Source of the DNA: Pelomonas nitida
GTDB taxonomy: Bacteria > Pseudomonadota > Gammaproteobacteria > Burkholderiales > Burkholderiaceae_C
Assembly: GCF_043555975.1 (NCBI RefSeq)
Contig: NZ_JBIGIA010000007.1
Coordinates: 1 to 64,000, forward strand
DNA length: 64,000 nt
Direction: 5' to 3'
Shown: one piece after another, positions 40,439 through 49,120 of the stretch
How positions within the stretch are numbered: position 1 is the first letter of the stretch
How the letters are laid out: every line of letters begins with the position of its first letter
Made by a program: the position numbers and the translations under genes
The notes under the pieces: generated by a model
Databases searched by the model: none
The model's input: the letters and a program-made list of their open reading frames with translations, nothing else
What the model was told of the DNA's origin: nothing

Positions 40439-41935
40439 ATGAAGCAGACCCTCCAGGTCCGCCTCAGTCAGCACCTCGCGCTGACGCCCCAGCTGCAGCA
40501 ATCCATCCGGCTGCTGCAGCTGTCGACGCTGGAGCTGCACCAGGAGGTCGAGCAGATGCTCGCCAGCAACCCGCTGCTGGACACCGAGGAAGAGTTCACC
40601 GTCAGCGCCCCCGAGCTGGCCGCCAACGCGCCGGCGGAAGCGGGCACCGAAGCCTCGGCCGGCGAGTCCGAGAGCAGCGAGGCGCCCGAGCTCAGCGGCG
40701 ACGACTTCGGCGGCACCGAGCGCGATGACTGGGAGAACGGCACCGAGCGCGATGACTTCGATGGCATCCGCGAGCTACCCGGCAGCGGCAGCGCCAGCGC
40801 GGGCGACGACGACAGCGACCGCGAGAGCCAGGAATCCGCCGAAACCACGCTGGCCGAGCACCTGCTGCAGCAACTGGCGGGCAAGACGCTGTCGGCCGAG
40901 GACCGCGCGGCGGTGCAGGTGCTCATCGAGTCGCTCAACGAAGACGGCTACCTCGAGGACCCGCTCGAGGACATCGCCGCCGCGCTGGCGCCCGACGACG
41001 ACGAGGACCGCGCGGAACTGCTGGACCACCTGCGCATCGCGCTGCGGCTGCTGCAGAGCCTGGAGCCGGCCGGCATCGGCGCGCGCGGCCTCTCCGAATG
41101 CCTGGTGCTGCAACTGCGCGCAGAGCCCGCCTGCCCGGCCCAGGCCATCGCCATCCTGATCTGCAAGAGTCATCTCGAGCTGCTGGCCAAGCGCGACACC
41201 CGGCGCCTGATGAGCGAGACCGGCGCCGACGAGGCCCTGCTGCGCGAGGCCCAGGTCATGATCACGCAGCTGGAACCCAAGCCCGGCCGACGCTTCGCAC
41301 AGGGCGCGGCTGCGGCCATCGTGCCCGACGTCATCGTGCGCAAGGTGGGCCGCGAGTTCCGCGTGATGCTCAACCCCGAAGTGGCGCCCAAGCTGCGCAT
41401 CAACGAGCTCTACGCCAACGCGCTGCGCGCCACGCGCGGCGGCATCAGCAACTCGCCGCTGGGCGGGCAGCTGCAGGAGGCACGCTGGTTCATCAAGAAC
41501 ATCCAGCAGCGCTTCGACACCATCCTGCGCGTCAGCCAGGCCATCGTCGAGCGCCAGCGCGGCTTCTTCACGCACGGCGAACTGGCCATGAAGCCGCTGG
41601 TGCTGCGCGAGATCGCCGACGAACTCAGCCTGCACGAGTCCACCATCTCGCGCGTGACGACCGCCAAGTACATGGCCACCAGCTGGGGCACCTTCGAGCT
41701 GAAGTACTTCTTCGGCTCGGGCCTGAGCACCGAGGCCGGCGGCGAAGCCTCCAGCACGGCGGTGCGCGCGCTGATCAAGCAGTTCGTCGCGGCCGAGGAC
41801 ACCAAGAAGCCGCTGTCCGACAGCGCACTCGCGGCCATGCTGGAGGAACAAGGCATCCAGTGCGCCCGCCGCACGGTGGCCAAGTACCGCGAAGGCATGA
41901 AGATCGCGCCGGCGAATCTGCGCAAGGCGCTTTGA
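40439..41935 (+). CDS. rpoN: RNA polymerase sigma-54 factor
   Basis: A 498-residue sigma factor that recognises -24/-12 promoters and needs AAA+ activators. Region I is LRLSQ-type (VRLSQHLALTPQLQQSIRLL), followed by an acidic low-complexity region II (about 50-140), the core-binding domain and the C-terminal HTH (RTVAKYREGMKIAP) with the RpoN box ARRTVAKYRE. Full length. The genes commonly found after rpoN (hpf, ptsN) are not here; a Hint-domain gene follows instead. Confidence 0.97.
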   Translation: MKQTLQVRLSQHLALTPQLQQSIRLLQLSTLELHQEVEQMLASNPLLDTEEEFTVSAPELAANAPAEAGTEASAGESESSEAPELSGDDFGGTERDDWENGTERDDFDGIRELPGSGSASAGDDDSDRESQESAETTLAEHLLQQLAGKTLSAEDRAAVQVLIESLNEDGYLEDPLEDIAAALAPDDDEDRAELLDHLRIALRLLQSLEPAGIGARGLSECLVLQLRAEPACPAQAIAILICKSHLELLAKRDTRRLMSETGADEALLREAQVMITQLEPKPGRRFAQGAAAAIVPDVIVRKVGREFRVMLNPEVAPKLRINELYANALRATRGGISNSPLGGQLQEARWFIKNIQQRFDTILRVSQAIVERQRGFFTHGELAMKPLVLREIADELSLHESTISRVTTAKYMATSWGTFELKYFFGSGLSTEAGGEASSTAVRALIKQFVAAEDTKKPLSDSALAAMLEEQGIQCARRTVAKYREGMKIAPANLRKAL

Positions 41936-41982
41936 GCGGCGCACCCCACGGGGTGCGCCACACGCCACACGGCTGATCTCCG

Positions 41983-44343
41983 ATGGGCATGACCAACACC
42001 CCATTCCCGACACTGTCAGCGAATCTCGCACTGGGCTTTGCCCCTGGCACGCGGATTCACACGCGAGAAGGCCTATGCCCAATCGAAGCCGTCCGGGCGG
42101 GCGATCTCGTGTTGACCCATCCCGAGCGCAATCCGCCGCCGCGTCGCAGGCGTGAGCGCAACGAATATCTCTACCGAGCAGTCAGCCGGGTCGGCGAGGC
42201 TCAGTCGCCCACGACCGTGCGCATCGAGCTGATCAATCTCGCCGACGGCATCACAGACACCTTGATGGCGGCACCCGGCCAGCCGTTCTGGACGCAGCCG
42301 CACGGTTGGGTGGCAGCCGGCCATCTGCGCCCCGGCCATGCCCTGGTGCTCAGCTTCTTTGGCAACGCGATGGTGCAGCGGGTCGAAACCCTGGAACAGT
42401 CGTCGCAGACGCACTGGCTCGAGGTCGAGGGTTTCAACACGTATTACGTCGAGCAGTTGGGCGCCTGGGTCGGCGACAACCTGGCTGCCGCGCCGCTGCT
42501 ACCACCCGAGGAACACCCGGCCGGCGCCGACCGACCGATCGACTTCACGAAGCCGCAGACGCTGCTTCGGATCGCAAACTACTACAACGACTTTTTGGAG
42601 CCCCCTGCGCCGGCAGCCGCATCGGCCACCGGCCTCACCCATCGCGCGGAGGCAGAAAAGCTGAGAAGCGTCATCAAGGCGCGCATGGGCCAAGAACTGG
42701 CCTATGACCGCGACTCAGTCGCCTGGCTGGACGACTACATCGAACGGGCCAGACTGCACACACCCAAGGAAAACTGGCCCGGCGCGATACAGCTCATCGG
42801 CTCCTTTCTGGGCGAATGCCTGGTGCACGCCCTGGGCGGCGAATGGGTCAGCGATGGCGGCAGCGGGTGCGTCCAAACCCGAAGTGGCATGACGTTCACC
42901 CACAATAAGGTGAGCAAGCAGTACGACGGTGGCCGGGAAAGTGGCGACACCATCCTCGGCTTCTTTGACGCCATCGCAGCGATGGACAACACATACCGGG
43001 AGCCGACACCGGGTCAGTTGCGATTGCTCCAGTTCCAACGCGAGCCCGTCTGCTGCATCTTCGTCCGGACCAGCCTGGATGCGAGCCGCCCCTGGGTGCA
43101 GATCGCCGACGCCGATGCCAGGTGGGTCAGGCTCGTGCCACCGCCGGGGCAAACCCATGTCACCTCGATCAGTTTGACGAGCATCAAGAGCTTCTACGTC
43201 ACATCGCACGACGGGCGGCTCGTCCACACCGAGTGGATTGCGAAAGCAGAATGGCCGACGCTCCCGCCCGACATCCTGCGCCAACTCAAGCAACGCCTGC
43301 CGGCACGAACGACGCTCGGGCTCGGCGACCTGGAAAGCGGCAAGCCATTCCTGGACGTGCGGTATGGACCGAGAAAGCGCTCGGGTGACCTACAGCACGG
43401 CTACTCGACATCGGTCACCAACATCAGCCGCCAACGCGTCAAGGTGCTCCGCTTCGCCGGGATGAGGCCCGACAGCGGGCACTGGGCGTTGGCCAATGTC
43501 ACAGGGGATTTCTACACCCCCAGCAATTTCAAAGAGTGGTACGGCCTTCCAGGCGAATGGCTCGAACCCGGCGAATCGGTCTGCGACACGGGCAACTGGG
43601 GGCAGCCACCGGTACTTTGGGCCTACTACGGCGTCACCGACACTGGACAGCACTTCGTCGCCGGCAAGGTGCTGGAGCGACCGGTGGGCGGCCCGGAAGG
43701 AAGCAGCGAGGCCCACTTCGTGACGCCCGGCCCCGAACAGCTGGAGATGGCCGCGCTACTGCAAAAGCTTCGAACCAATTTCGAACGACGGCAACAGTCC
43801 ATGAATATGCTGTCGTTGGCTCGCATCACTGGCGCCAAGCCGGACTGGATGGAGCCATATGACCAACTCAGCGAAGTGTTCGAACGCCAGCCCCTGCTGC
43901 TGACGGAGGGGCACATCGTGTGGGCCGCCCTGGTTCAGGCCAACAAGCTTCTGTTCAAGCCGGGCCCCGACAATTGCCCTGCACAGCTGGTGTATTCGCT
44001 CGACGATTACTTCGACTCACACCCCTCCGAACTCCAGCAGGTGGCTCAGGCTTACATGTCCTTCAAAGGGGTCGAGTTGGAAGACCCCGAGTTGCGAGCC
44101 TTTGCCCGCCTCATCACGGACGAACTGAGCCGCTCGCTCAGCGTCGTCTTGCCCAGGGTGTTCTCCAACCGGGAGGTGCGGTCGAGCACTTTCATGGTGT
44201 TTCGCAACCATCTCCCGAATGGCGTCCTGTCGTTCAGCCGCTTTCCCATCCTGGTCCATCCATCCACCTCAGCCGTCTTGATGGTCCCGTTCGAGTTCTG
44301 GCCCATCGGGTTGATCGTGATGTGCAAGGAAGGGCGGCTGTAG
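41983..44343 (+). CDS. Large orphan protein with a degenerate N-terminal Hint domain
   Basis: A 786-residue protein. Residues about 15-170 read as a Hint (intein-like) domain: GFAPGTRIHTREGLCPIEAV, AGDLVLTH, then APGQPFWTQPHGWVAAGHL and FNTYYVEQLGAWVGDN. The catalytic Cys (normally C-F-x-x-G-T) is Gly, the block-B His (TxxHPF) is Gln, and the terminal HN is changed to DN, so self-cleavage is not expected. The rest is unrecognised; one part (LIGSFLGECLVHALGGEWV, FTHNKVSKQ) resembles small cytosolic proteins found near toxin/immunity loci. No signal peptide. The gene is less GC-rich than its neighbours and follows rpoN, suggesting transfer. Confidence 0.75.
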   Translation: MGMTNTPFPTLSANLALGFAPGTRIHTREGLCPIEAVRAGDLVLTHPERNPPPRRRRERNEYLYRAVSRVGEAQSPTTVRIELINLADGITDTLMAAPGQPFWTQPHGWVAAGHLRPGHALVLSFFGNAMVQRVETLEQSSQTHWLEVEGFNTYYVEQLGAWVGDNLAAAPLLPPEEHPAGADRPIDFTKPQTLLRIANYYNDFLEPPAPAAASATGLTHRAEAEKLRSVIKARMGQELAYDRDSVAWLDDYIERARLHTPKENWPGAIQLIGSFLGECLVHALGGEWVSDGGSGCVQTRSGMTFTHNKVSKQYDGGRESGDTILGFFDAIAAMDNTYREPTPGQLRLLQFQREPVCCIFVRTSLDASRPWVQIADADARWVRLVPPPGQTHVTSISLTSIKSFYVTSHDGRLVHTEWIAKAEWPTLPPDILRQLKQRLPARTTLGLGDLESGKPFLDVRYGPRKRSGDLQHGYSTSVTNISRQRVKVLRFAGMRPDSGHWALANVTGDFYTPSNFKEWYGLPGEWLEPGESVCDTGNWGQPPVLWAYYGVTDTGQHFVAGKVLERPVGGPEGSSEAHFVTPGPEQLEMAALLQKLRTNFERRQQSMNMLSLARITGAKPDWMEPYDQLSEVFERQPLLLTEGHIVWAALVQANKLLFKPGPDNCPAQLVYSLDDYFDSHPSELQQVAQAYMSFKGVELEDPELRAFARLITDELSRSLSVVLPRVFSNREVRSSTFMVFRNHLPNGVLSFSRFPILVHPSTSAVLMVPFEFWPIGLIVMCKEGRL

Positions 44344-44450
44344 CGGCGCGTTGCAGCGCGTCGTGACGATGCGCCACGATCCAGGGATCAAAGGGGTGCG
44401 CCCGATCGGCAAAGCCCGCGATGCGCACGGCAGCGATGGGCGTACCACCT

Positions 44451-45308
44451 TCAGTCCCTGGCAGGCCCGTGCGCCAGCGCCAGCGGCTCGAACACGAAGC
44501 GCATGCCGCGCGTGTAGCTCTCGGCCTTGGTGCCGGCGTGGCGCTCGCCGTCGATGATGCGGCTCTGGAACACCAGGCCCGGCTGCTTCAGCTCGGGCAG
44601 CAGCGCCTGGTAGCGCTGGATGCCGGCCAGGAAACCGGGCCACTCGTGCTCCGCGCCGGTCACATACAGCCGCGCGTTGAGCGGCTTGCCCGTCGCGGCA
44701 TAGGCCTTGGCCCGGCCGATGATCCAGTCGCCGCCGGCCACCACGGCCGGGCTGGCGGCGATGTAGCCCTTGAACAGCTCAGGCGCGGCGTACATCACGT
44801 GCAGCGCGAACAAGCCCCCCAGCGAACTGCCGGCCAGGTAGCGCTGCGCCGGGTCGGCCCGGTAGTCGCGCTCCACCAGCGGAAAGACGACCTGCTTCAG
44901 CGTCGCGAGGAACTGGTCCGCATGGCCGGACTCGCCCTGCTGGTCGGCCAGCCGGACGGGCGACAGGTCCCACAGCCGCAGCGCGTCGTAGTCGGGCTGC
45001 TCACCCGCGTAGCCCAGACCCACGATGATGAACTCGGGGACGACCCGGTCGTAGACGAGGTTGCCGTAGGAGCCCACGAACGTCGCGAAGTCCCAATAGG
45101 CGTCGGTCACGTACAGCACGGGGTAGCGCCGCTGCGGCTCGCGCGCGAAGGACGCCGGCAGATGCACGTGCAGCTGGTAGCGCCGGCCCTGCTCGGTGGC
45201 GGGCAGGGCACGCAGCTGCGTGCCGGGGAGGCTGTACGGTGGGTAAGAGGTGTCAGCGTGCGTCACAGTACTCATCACCAAGCCCAGAATCGTCAAGAAG
45301 CGCTTCAT
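44451..45308 (-). CDS. Alpha/beta-hydrolase esterase (Fes/IroE-like)
   Basis: A 285-residue secreted hydrolase of the putative-esterase family (COG2819 type). Signal peptide to about residue 18 (STVTHA), then YPVLYVTDAYWDF, nucleophile elbow AGSSLGGLFAL, and ERHAGTKAE with the likely catalytic His. Family members hydrolyse siderophore or acyl-ester substrates. GAGGTGGCG precedes the ATG at 45308. Divergent from rlmL across a 53-bp gap. Confidence 0.88.
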   Translation of the reverse strand: MKRFLTILGLVMSTVTHADTSYPPYSLPGTQLRALPATEQGRRYQLHVHLPASFAREPQRRYPVLYVTDAYWDFATFVGSYGNLVYDRVVPEFIIVGLGYAGEQPDYDALRLWDLSPVRLADQQGESGHADQFLATLKQVVFPLVERDYRADPAQRYLAGSSLGGLFALHVMYAAPELFKGYIAASPAVVAGGDWIIGRAKAYAATGKPLNARLYVTGAEHEWPGFLAGIQRYQALLPELKQPGLVFQSRIIDGERHAGTKAESYTRGMRFVFEPLALAHGPARD

Positions 45309-45361
45309 CGCCACCTCTTGGAGAAAGGTGAGGCAGTTTAGAGGCGGCGACAATCCAGCCC

Positions 45362-46639
45362 GTGAGCCTGCCCAACAAGTTATTCCTCTTCGTGTCCTGC
45401 CCCGGTGGCGTCGAGCCGCTGCTGGAGGAGGAGCTCAAACGCTTTCTGCCGCCCGGCGTGCGCAGCAAGGTCGAGGCCCTGCGCGGCGGCTGCGGCGTGC
45501 TGGGCACGGCGGAAGACGTCATGCGCATCAACCTCGAGAGCCGGCTCGCGCAACGCGTGCTCGTCGAGCTCATCGAGGGCCCGTATCGGCATGAGGACGA
45601 TCTCTACGCGCTGGCCCGCCGTGTCGACTGGCGCGACTGGATCGGCCCCACGCACACGCTGCGCATCGACACCACGGCCCAGCGCTCGCCGCTGAAGAGC
45701 CTGAACTTCGCCGCGCTGCGCATCAAGGACGCCATCTGCGACCAGATCCGCGAGCACACCGGCGAACGCCCCAGCGTCGACACGCAGCGGCCGGACCTGC
45801 CCGTCGTGCTGCACGTGGGCCCCGAGCGCGCAGCGCTGTATGTCGACACCTCCGGCGAGCCACTCTTCAAGCGCGGCTGGCGCATCGACAAGGGTGACGC
45901 GCCGCTGAAGGAAACGCTGGCCGCCGCCATGCTGGCCGCCGCCGGCTGGCGCGGCACGCCCGGTGAGGGCGGCGCGCTGCACGACCCCTGCTGCGGCTCC
46001 GGCACCATCCCCATCGAAGCCGCGCTGATCGCCTGCGACTCGGCGCCGGGCCTGCAGCGCCGCTTCGCCTTCGAACACCAGCTGCCCTTCGCCACGCCGG
46101 CGATGAAGACCGCCTGGGGCGCGATGGCGCAGGCCGCCCGCGCGCGCATCCACCCGCCCGCCGTGCCCATCTACGCTAGCGACGTGGCCTTCCGCATGGT
46201 CGACTTCGCACGCCGCAACGCCGAGCGCGCCGGCGTGGCGGCCTACATCCAGTTCAACGGCGGCGACGCGCTGGAGCGCCCGGCGCCGCAGCTGCCCGAC
46301 GGCATGCCCGGCGCCATCGTCATGAACCCGCCTTACGGCGAACGCATCGAGGTGCGCGGCAAGGCGGCGATGTCGCGCGACGCGCACGGCTCCGAGGAGT
46401 TGGACGCCGGCGTCGACTTCTTCCCGCGCCTGGCCGCCCACTGGAAGCGCCAGTACACCGAAAACCCGGCCGGCTGGACGGCCTGGATGCTCAGTCCCGA
46501 CATGAAACTCCCCAGCAAGATGCGCCTGAAAGAGGCCCGCCGCGTGCCGATGTGGAACGGCCCCATCGAATGCCGGCTGTTCCGTTTCGACCTCATCAAG
46601 GGCTCCGCCCGCAAGCCGGAGGCCGACCATGCGCCGTGA
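45362..46639 (+). CDS. rlmL: 23S rRNA m2G2445-type methyltransferase (RlmL N-terminal type)
   Basis: A 425-residue THUMP plus Rossmann methyltransferase. An N-terminal ferredoxin-like/THUMP part (LFLFVSCPGGVEPLLEEEL; TTAQRSPLKSLNFAALRIKDA in part) is followed by the SAM motif DPCCGSGTIPIEAAL and catalytic NPPYGERI. It matches the m2G2445 half of E. coli RlmKL; the m7G half is absent, as is usual in betaproteobacteria. Start is GTG. Overlaps the next gene by 11 bases. Confidence 0.9.
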   Translation: MSLPNKLFLFVSCPGGVEPLLEEELKRFLPPGVRSKVEALRGGCGVLGTAEDVMRINLESRLAQRVLVELIEGPYRHEDDLYALARRVDWRDWIGPTHTLRIDTTAQRSPLKSLNFAALRIKDAICDQIREHTGERPSVDTQRPDLPVVLHVGPERAALYVDTSGEPLFKRGWRIDKGDAPLKETLAAAMLAAAGWRGTPGEGGALHDPCCGSGTIPIEAALIACDSAPGLQRRFAFEHQLPFATPAMKTAWGAMAQAARARIHPPAVPIYASDVAFRMVDFARRNAERAGVAAYIQFNGGDALERPAPQLPDGMPGAIVMNPPYGERIEVRGKAAMSRDAHGSEELDAGVDFFPRLAAHWKRQYTENPAGWTAWMLSPDMKLPSKMRLKEARRVPMWNGPIECRLFRFDLIKGSARKPEADHAP

Positions 46640-47141
46640 ACTGATGGCCGCCGTGCTCGCGATGGCGGCCGGGCTGGCGCAGGCCGATGACCCCTGCATG
46701 CTGGCCTTCGTCCAGGCCCGCGATACCGCGCCCGCCGTGGCTGGCGGCCCCGACTGGGCCTCGCTGAACCAGCGCTTCAACGCTGCGGTCATCGCGACAC
46801 TGCAGGCCGATGGGCGCCTGGTGAACCCCGCCAGCGTGACCACCCCGCCGCCTGACGCGCAGGGCCAGGCCCAGGCCCTGCTGGCCGAAGCCGACAAGCT
46901 CGGCTGCCGCACGCTGACGGAAACCGCCGTCTATGTGCAGGACAACATGCTCGTGCTGCGCCTGCGGCTGTACCCGCTGCTGGCCGAGCTGGGCAACGGC
47001 ACCACCATCGTCGGGCTGCGCGTGGGCACACCGTTGTTCGTCACGCAACGCGACCTGCCCGCCCACGCCGTGACGCGCATCAAGCCCGATGTGCTGGGCG
47101 AAATGATGGCCGCCGAATACCTGCGGCACGACCGGCGCTGA
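46629..47141 (+). CDS. Exported hypothetical protein downstream of rlmL
   Basis: A 170-residue protein with a signal peptide (MAAVLAMAAGLAQA) and a compact mature part (DWASLNQRFNAAVIATLQ, ETAVYVQDNMLVLRLRLYPLL, GLRVGTPLFVTQ) with two Cys. No family recognised. Its overlap with rlmL implies coupled translation, but a functional link is not evident. Confidence 0.72.
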   Translation: MRRELMAAVLAMAAGLAQADDPCMLAFVQARDTAPAVAGGPDWASLNQRFNAAVIATLQADGRLVNPASVTTPPPDAQGQAQALLAEADKLGCRTLTETAVYVQDNMLVLRLRLYPLLAELGNGTTIVGLRVGTPLFVTQRDLPAHAVTRIKPDVLGEMMAAEYLRHDRR

Positions 47142-47166
47142 GGCCGCCGCAGCGGCACGGCGCGCG

Positions 47167-47880
47167 TCAGGACAAGGCCAGCCAAGACAGCACGGCCAGC
47201 GGCGCGGTATCCGCGCGCAGCACGCGCGGCCCCAGCGTCACCGCCGCGAAGCCACGCGCGCAGGCGGCCGCCTCCTCGGCATCGCTCAGGCCGCCTTCGG
47301 GGCCGCTGAGGAACAAGGCCCGCGACGGCGCCAGGGCCGCCAGCGGCGACGCCGCGCGCGGGCTCAGCAGGCCGCGCCATTCGTCGCCAGCCGGCGCGGG
47401 CAAGGCCCCCAGCCAGGCCGGCAGCGACAGCACCGGCTCGATGCGCATGGGCACGGTGCGGCCGCACTGCTCGGCCGCCGCGATGGCCACGCCCTGCCAG
47501 TGGCTGCGCTTCTTGTCGGCCCGCTCACCCGCCAGGCGCAGCACCGAGCGCTCGCTGACCAGCGGCTGCAGCACGGCAGCCCCCAGCTCGCTGGCCTTTT
47601 CGACGAGAAAGTCCATGCGGTCGTTGGCCGGCATGACGACGGCCAGCGTCACCACCCGGGCCAGCTCGCGCGCCGGTTGCTCGGCGGCGATGAGATTCAC
47701 CCGCACCTCGCTGCGCCCCATGGCCGTGACCTCGGCCCGCCATTCGGGGCCGCTGCCGTCGAACAAGGTCAGCACGTCACCCGGCTGCAGGCGCAGCACC
47801 TGCACGTGACGCGCAGCGCCCGCCGGCAGCACGAGCTCGCCGGGCTGCTGCAGCGGGGTATCAACAAAGAATCGAGGCAA
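47167..47880 (-). CDS. rsmE: 16S rRNA m3U1498 methyltransferase
   Basis: A 237-residue SPOUT-class enzyme with an N-terminal PUA-like domain (PRFFVDTPLQ, HVQVLRLQPGDVLTLFDG) and the knotted SAM site at LFLSGPEGGLSDAE and LGPRVLRADTAPLAVL. It methylates U1498 of 16S rRNA in the assembled 30S subunit. The start codon is TTG, giving the typical MPRFF N-terminus; Shine-Dalgarno is weak. A dispersed repeat lies just upstream. Confidence 0.93.
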   Translation of the reverse strand: MPRFFVDTPLQQPGELVLPAGAARHVQVLRLQPGDVLTLFDGSGPEWRAEVTAMGRSEVRVNLIAAEQPARELARVVTLAVVMPANDRMDFLVEKASELGAAVLQPLVSERSVLRLAGERADKKRSHWQGVAIAAAEQCGRTVPMRIEPVLSLPAWLGALPAPAGDEWRGLLSPRAASPLAALAPSRALFLSGPEGGLSDAEEAAACARGFAAVTLGPRVLRADTAPLAVLSWLALS

Positions 47881-47896
47881 AACGTAGCGCTTTCAT

Positions 47897-48030
47897 GGGA
47901 CGAGCGCCGGGCCGCTCCCAAGCCGGCTCGTCAGGCGATGTGCTCGCAGCGCAAGGCCGCAGACATCGCTGGCCCCTCGGGAGACCGGTCAGGCCTGCGC
48001 CACGTTCAGCGGCGCAGGCCGAGGGGTCAA
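47897..48030 (+). repeat. Dispersed repeat, copy 2 (upstream of rsmE)
   Basis: Aligns with the minus strand of 40261-40410 through the blocks GGGCCGCTCCC, AGCCGGC, GGCGATGTGCTCGC and CCCCTCGGG. The spacing is conserved and the rest has diverged. Non-coding, between rsmE and the zinc-ribbon gene; the two copies lie in opposite orientation. Confidence 0.65.
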
Positions 48031-48267
48031 CTATTTCGCAGCGAGCTGGGCGTCCAGCTCCTTGCAGGACGGCGAGCACACGGGCTGGGACTTGCCCAGC
48101 AGCTTCTTGGACTTCAGCATCGCGCGGGGGCGATGCTTGCCGCAGAGGAAGCAGGACATGGTTGCTGCACCAAACGAAGAAGTCGCCGCGAAGGGCGAGC
48201 CCGGGGCTTTGGAGCGGTAGCGCAGACCATCCGCTTCGATGGTGGTCTTGGTGGTTTCTTTGGCCAC
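48031..48267 (-). CDS. Zinc-ribbon-like mini-protein
   Basis: A 78-residue protein if the GTG at 48267 is used (AGGA eight bases upstream); it then begins MAKETTKTTIEADGLRYRS. The C-terminal half has two Cys pairs, CFLCGKHRPR and PVCSPSCKEL, suggesting a small zinc ribbon, among basic Lys-rich residues compatible with nucleic-acid binding. An internal ATG at 48159 would give only 42 residues. No family recognised. Confidence 0.65.
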   Translation of the reverse strand: MAKETTKTTIEADGLRYRSKAPGSPFAATSSFGAATMSCFLCGKHRPRAMLKSKKLLGKSQPVCSPSCKELDAQLAAK

Positions 48268-48361
48268 GCTGGTCCTGTCGAAGAGTGTTGTGGGAGGCGC
48301 CGGACAGGCGCTCGGGCCCTGTATTTTCCACCATGTCCGGCCCTGCCCGGGCTTAGGGCTT

Positions 48362-49120
48362 TCAACACCCCGTGAAGCGCGCCTGCCTTTTTGCCGCCCA
48401 GGCGGCCTGTCCCTCGACGAGATCGGCCGAATCCCGGGCCCTGCGGATGTCGGCAGCGAGCTGCGCCGCATCGAGCCGGCCCGCCGCGATGGCGTTCAGA
48501 TGCTGCTTCATCGGCAGCAGGGCCAGCGGCGCCATGCTCGACAACTCCTGCGTGAGCGCCTCGAGCGCCGCATCCAGCGCCTGCACATCGGGCAGCAGCT
48601 GGTCCAGATACCCGCAACCGAGCAGCGCAGCCGCGTCGAGCGTGCGCCCGGCCAGCAACACCTGCTTGGCCGTGGCCAGCCCCAGGCGCTCGACGAAACG
48701 GCGCAGCCCGCCAGCATAGAAATGCAGCCCGACACGCGAGGCCGGCACGAACATCTCCACGGCCGGCACGCCGAGCCGGAAGTCGGCGGCCAGCGCCAGG
48801 TCGGCCGCGCCGCCATACACACCGCCTTGAAGGCGCACCACGGTGATGGGCCGCGCCGCCTCCAGCGCGTCGGCCAGCTCGCCGAAACGGGCGCCGGCAT
48901 CGACGGCCACCAACGCGCTCAGGTCGAAACCACTGCAGAAGTGCCGCCCCTGCGCCGCCAGCACCAACACCCGCACGGCGTCGTCGGCATCCACCTCGCT
49001 GATGAAACCTCGCAGCGTGGCGAGATCCTCCACCGTCAACCGATTGGCCTGCTGCGGCCGGCGCAGCGTGATGCGCGCCACGCTGCCGGCCCGCTCCAGC
49101 AGGGGCGGCTCGCCGCTCAC
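48362..49120 (-). CDS. Enoyl-CoA hydratase/isomerase (crotonase) family protein
   Basis: A 252-residue crotonase-fold protein. The oxyanion-hole segments are GRHFCSGFDLSAL and RLQGGVYGGAADLALAADF; the active-site acidic residues typical of true hydratases are not clearly conserved, so the reaction may differ (isomerase or hydrolase on an acyl-CoA). GTG start overlapping the upstream gene's stop (GTGA), so the two are co-translated. Confidence 0.88.
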   Translation of the reverse strand: MSGEPPLLERAGSVARITLRRPQQANRLTVEDLATLRGFISEVDADDAVRVLVLAAQGRHFCSGFDLSALVAVDAGARFGELADALEAARPITVVRLQGGVYGGAADLALAADFRLGVPAVEMFVPASRVGLHFYAGGLRRFVERLGLATAKQVLLAGRTLDAAALLGCGYLDQLLPDVQALDAALEALTQELSSMAPLALLPMKQHLNAIAAGRLDAAQLAADIRRARDSADLVEGQAAWAAKRQARFTGC

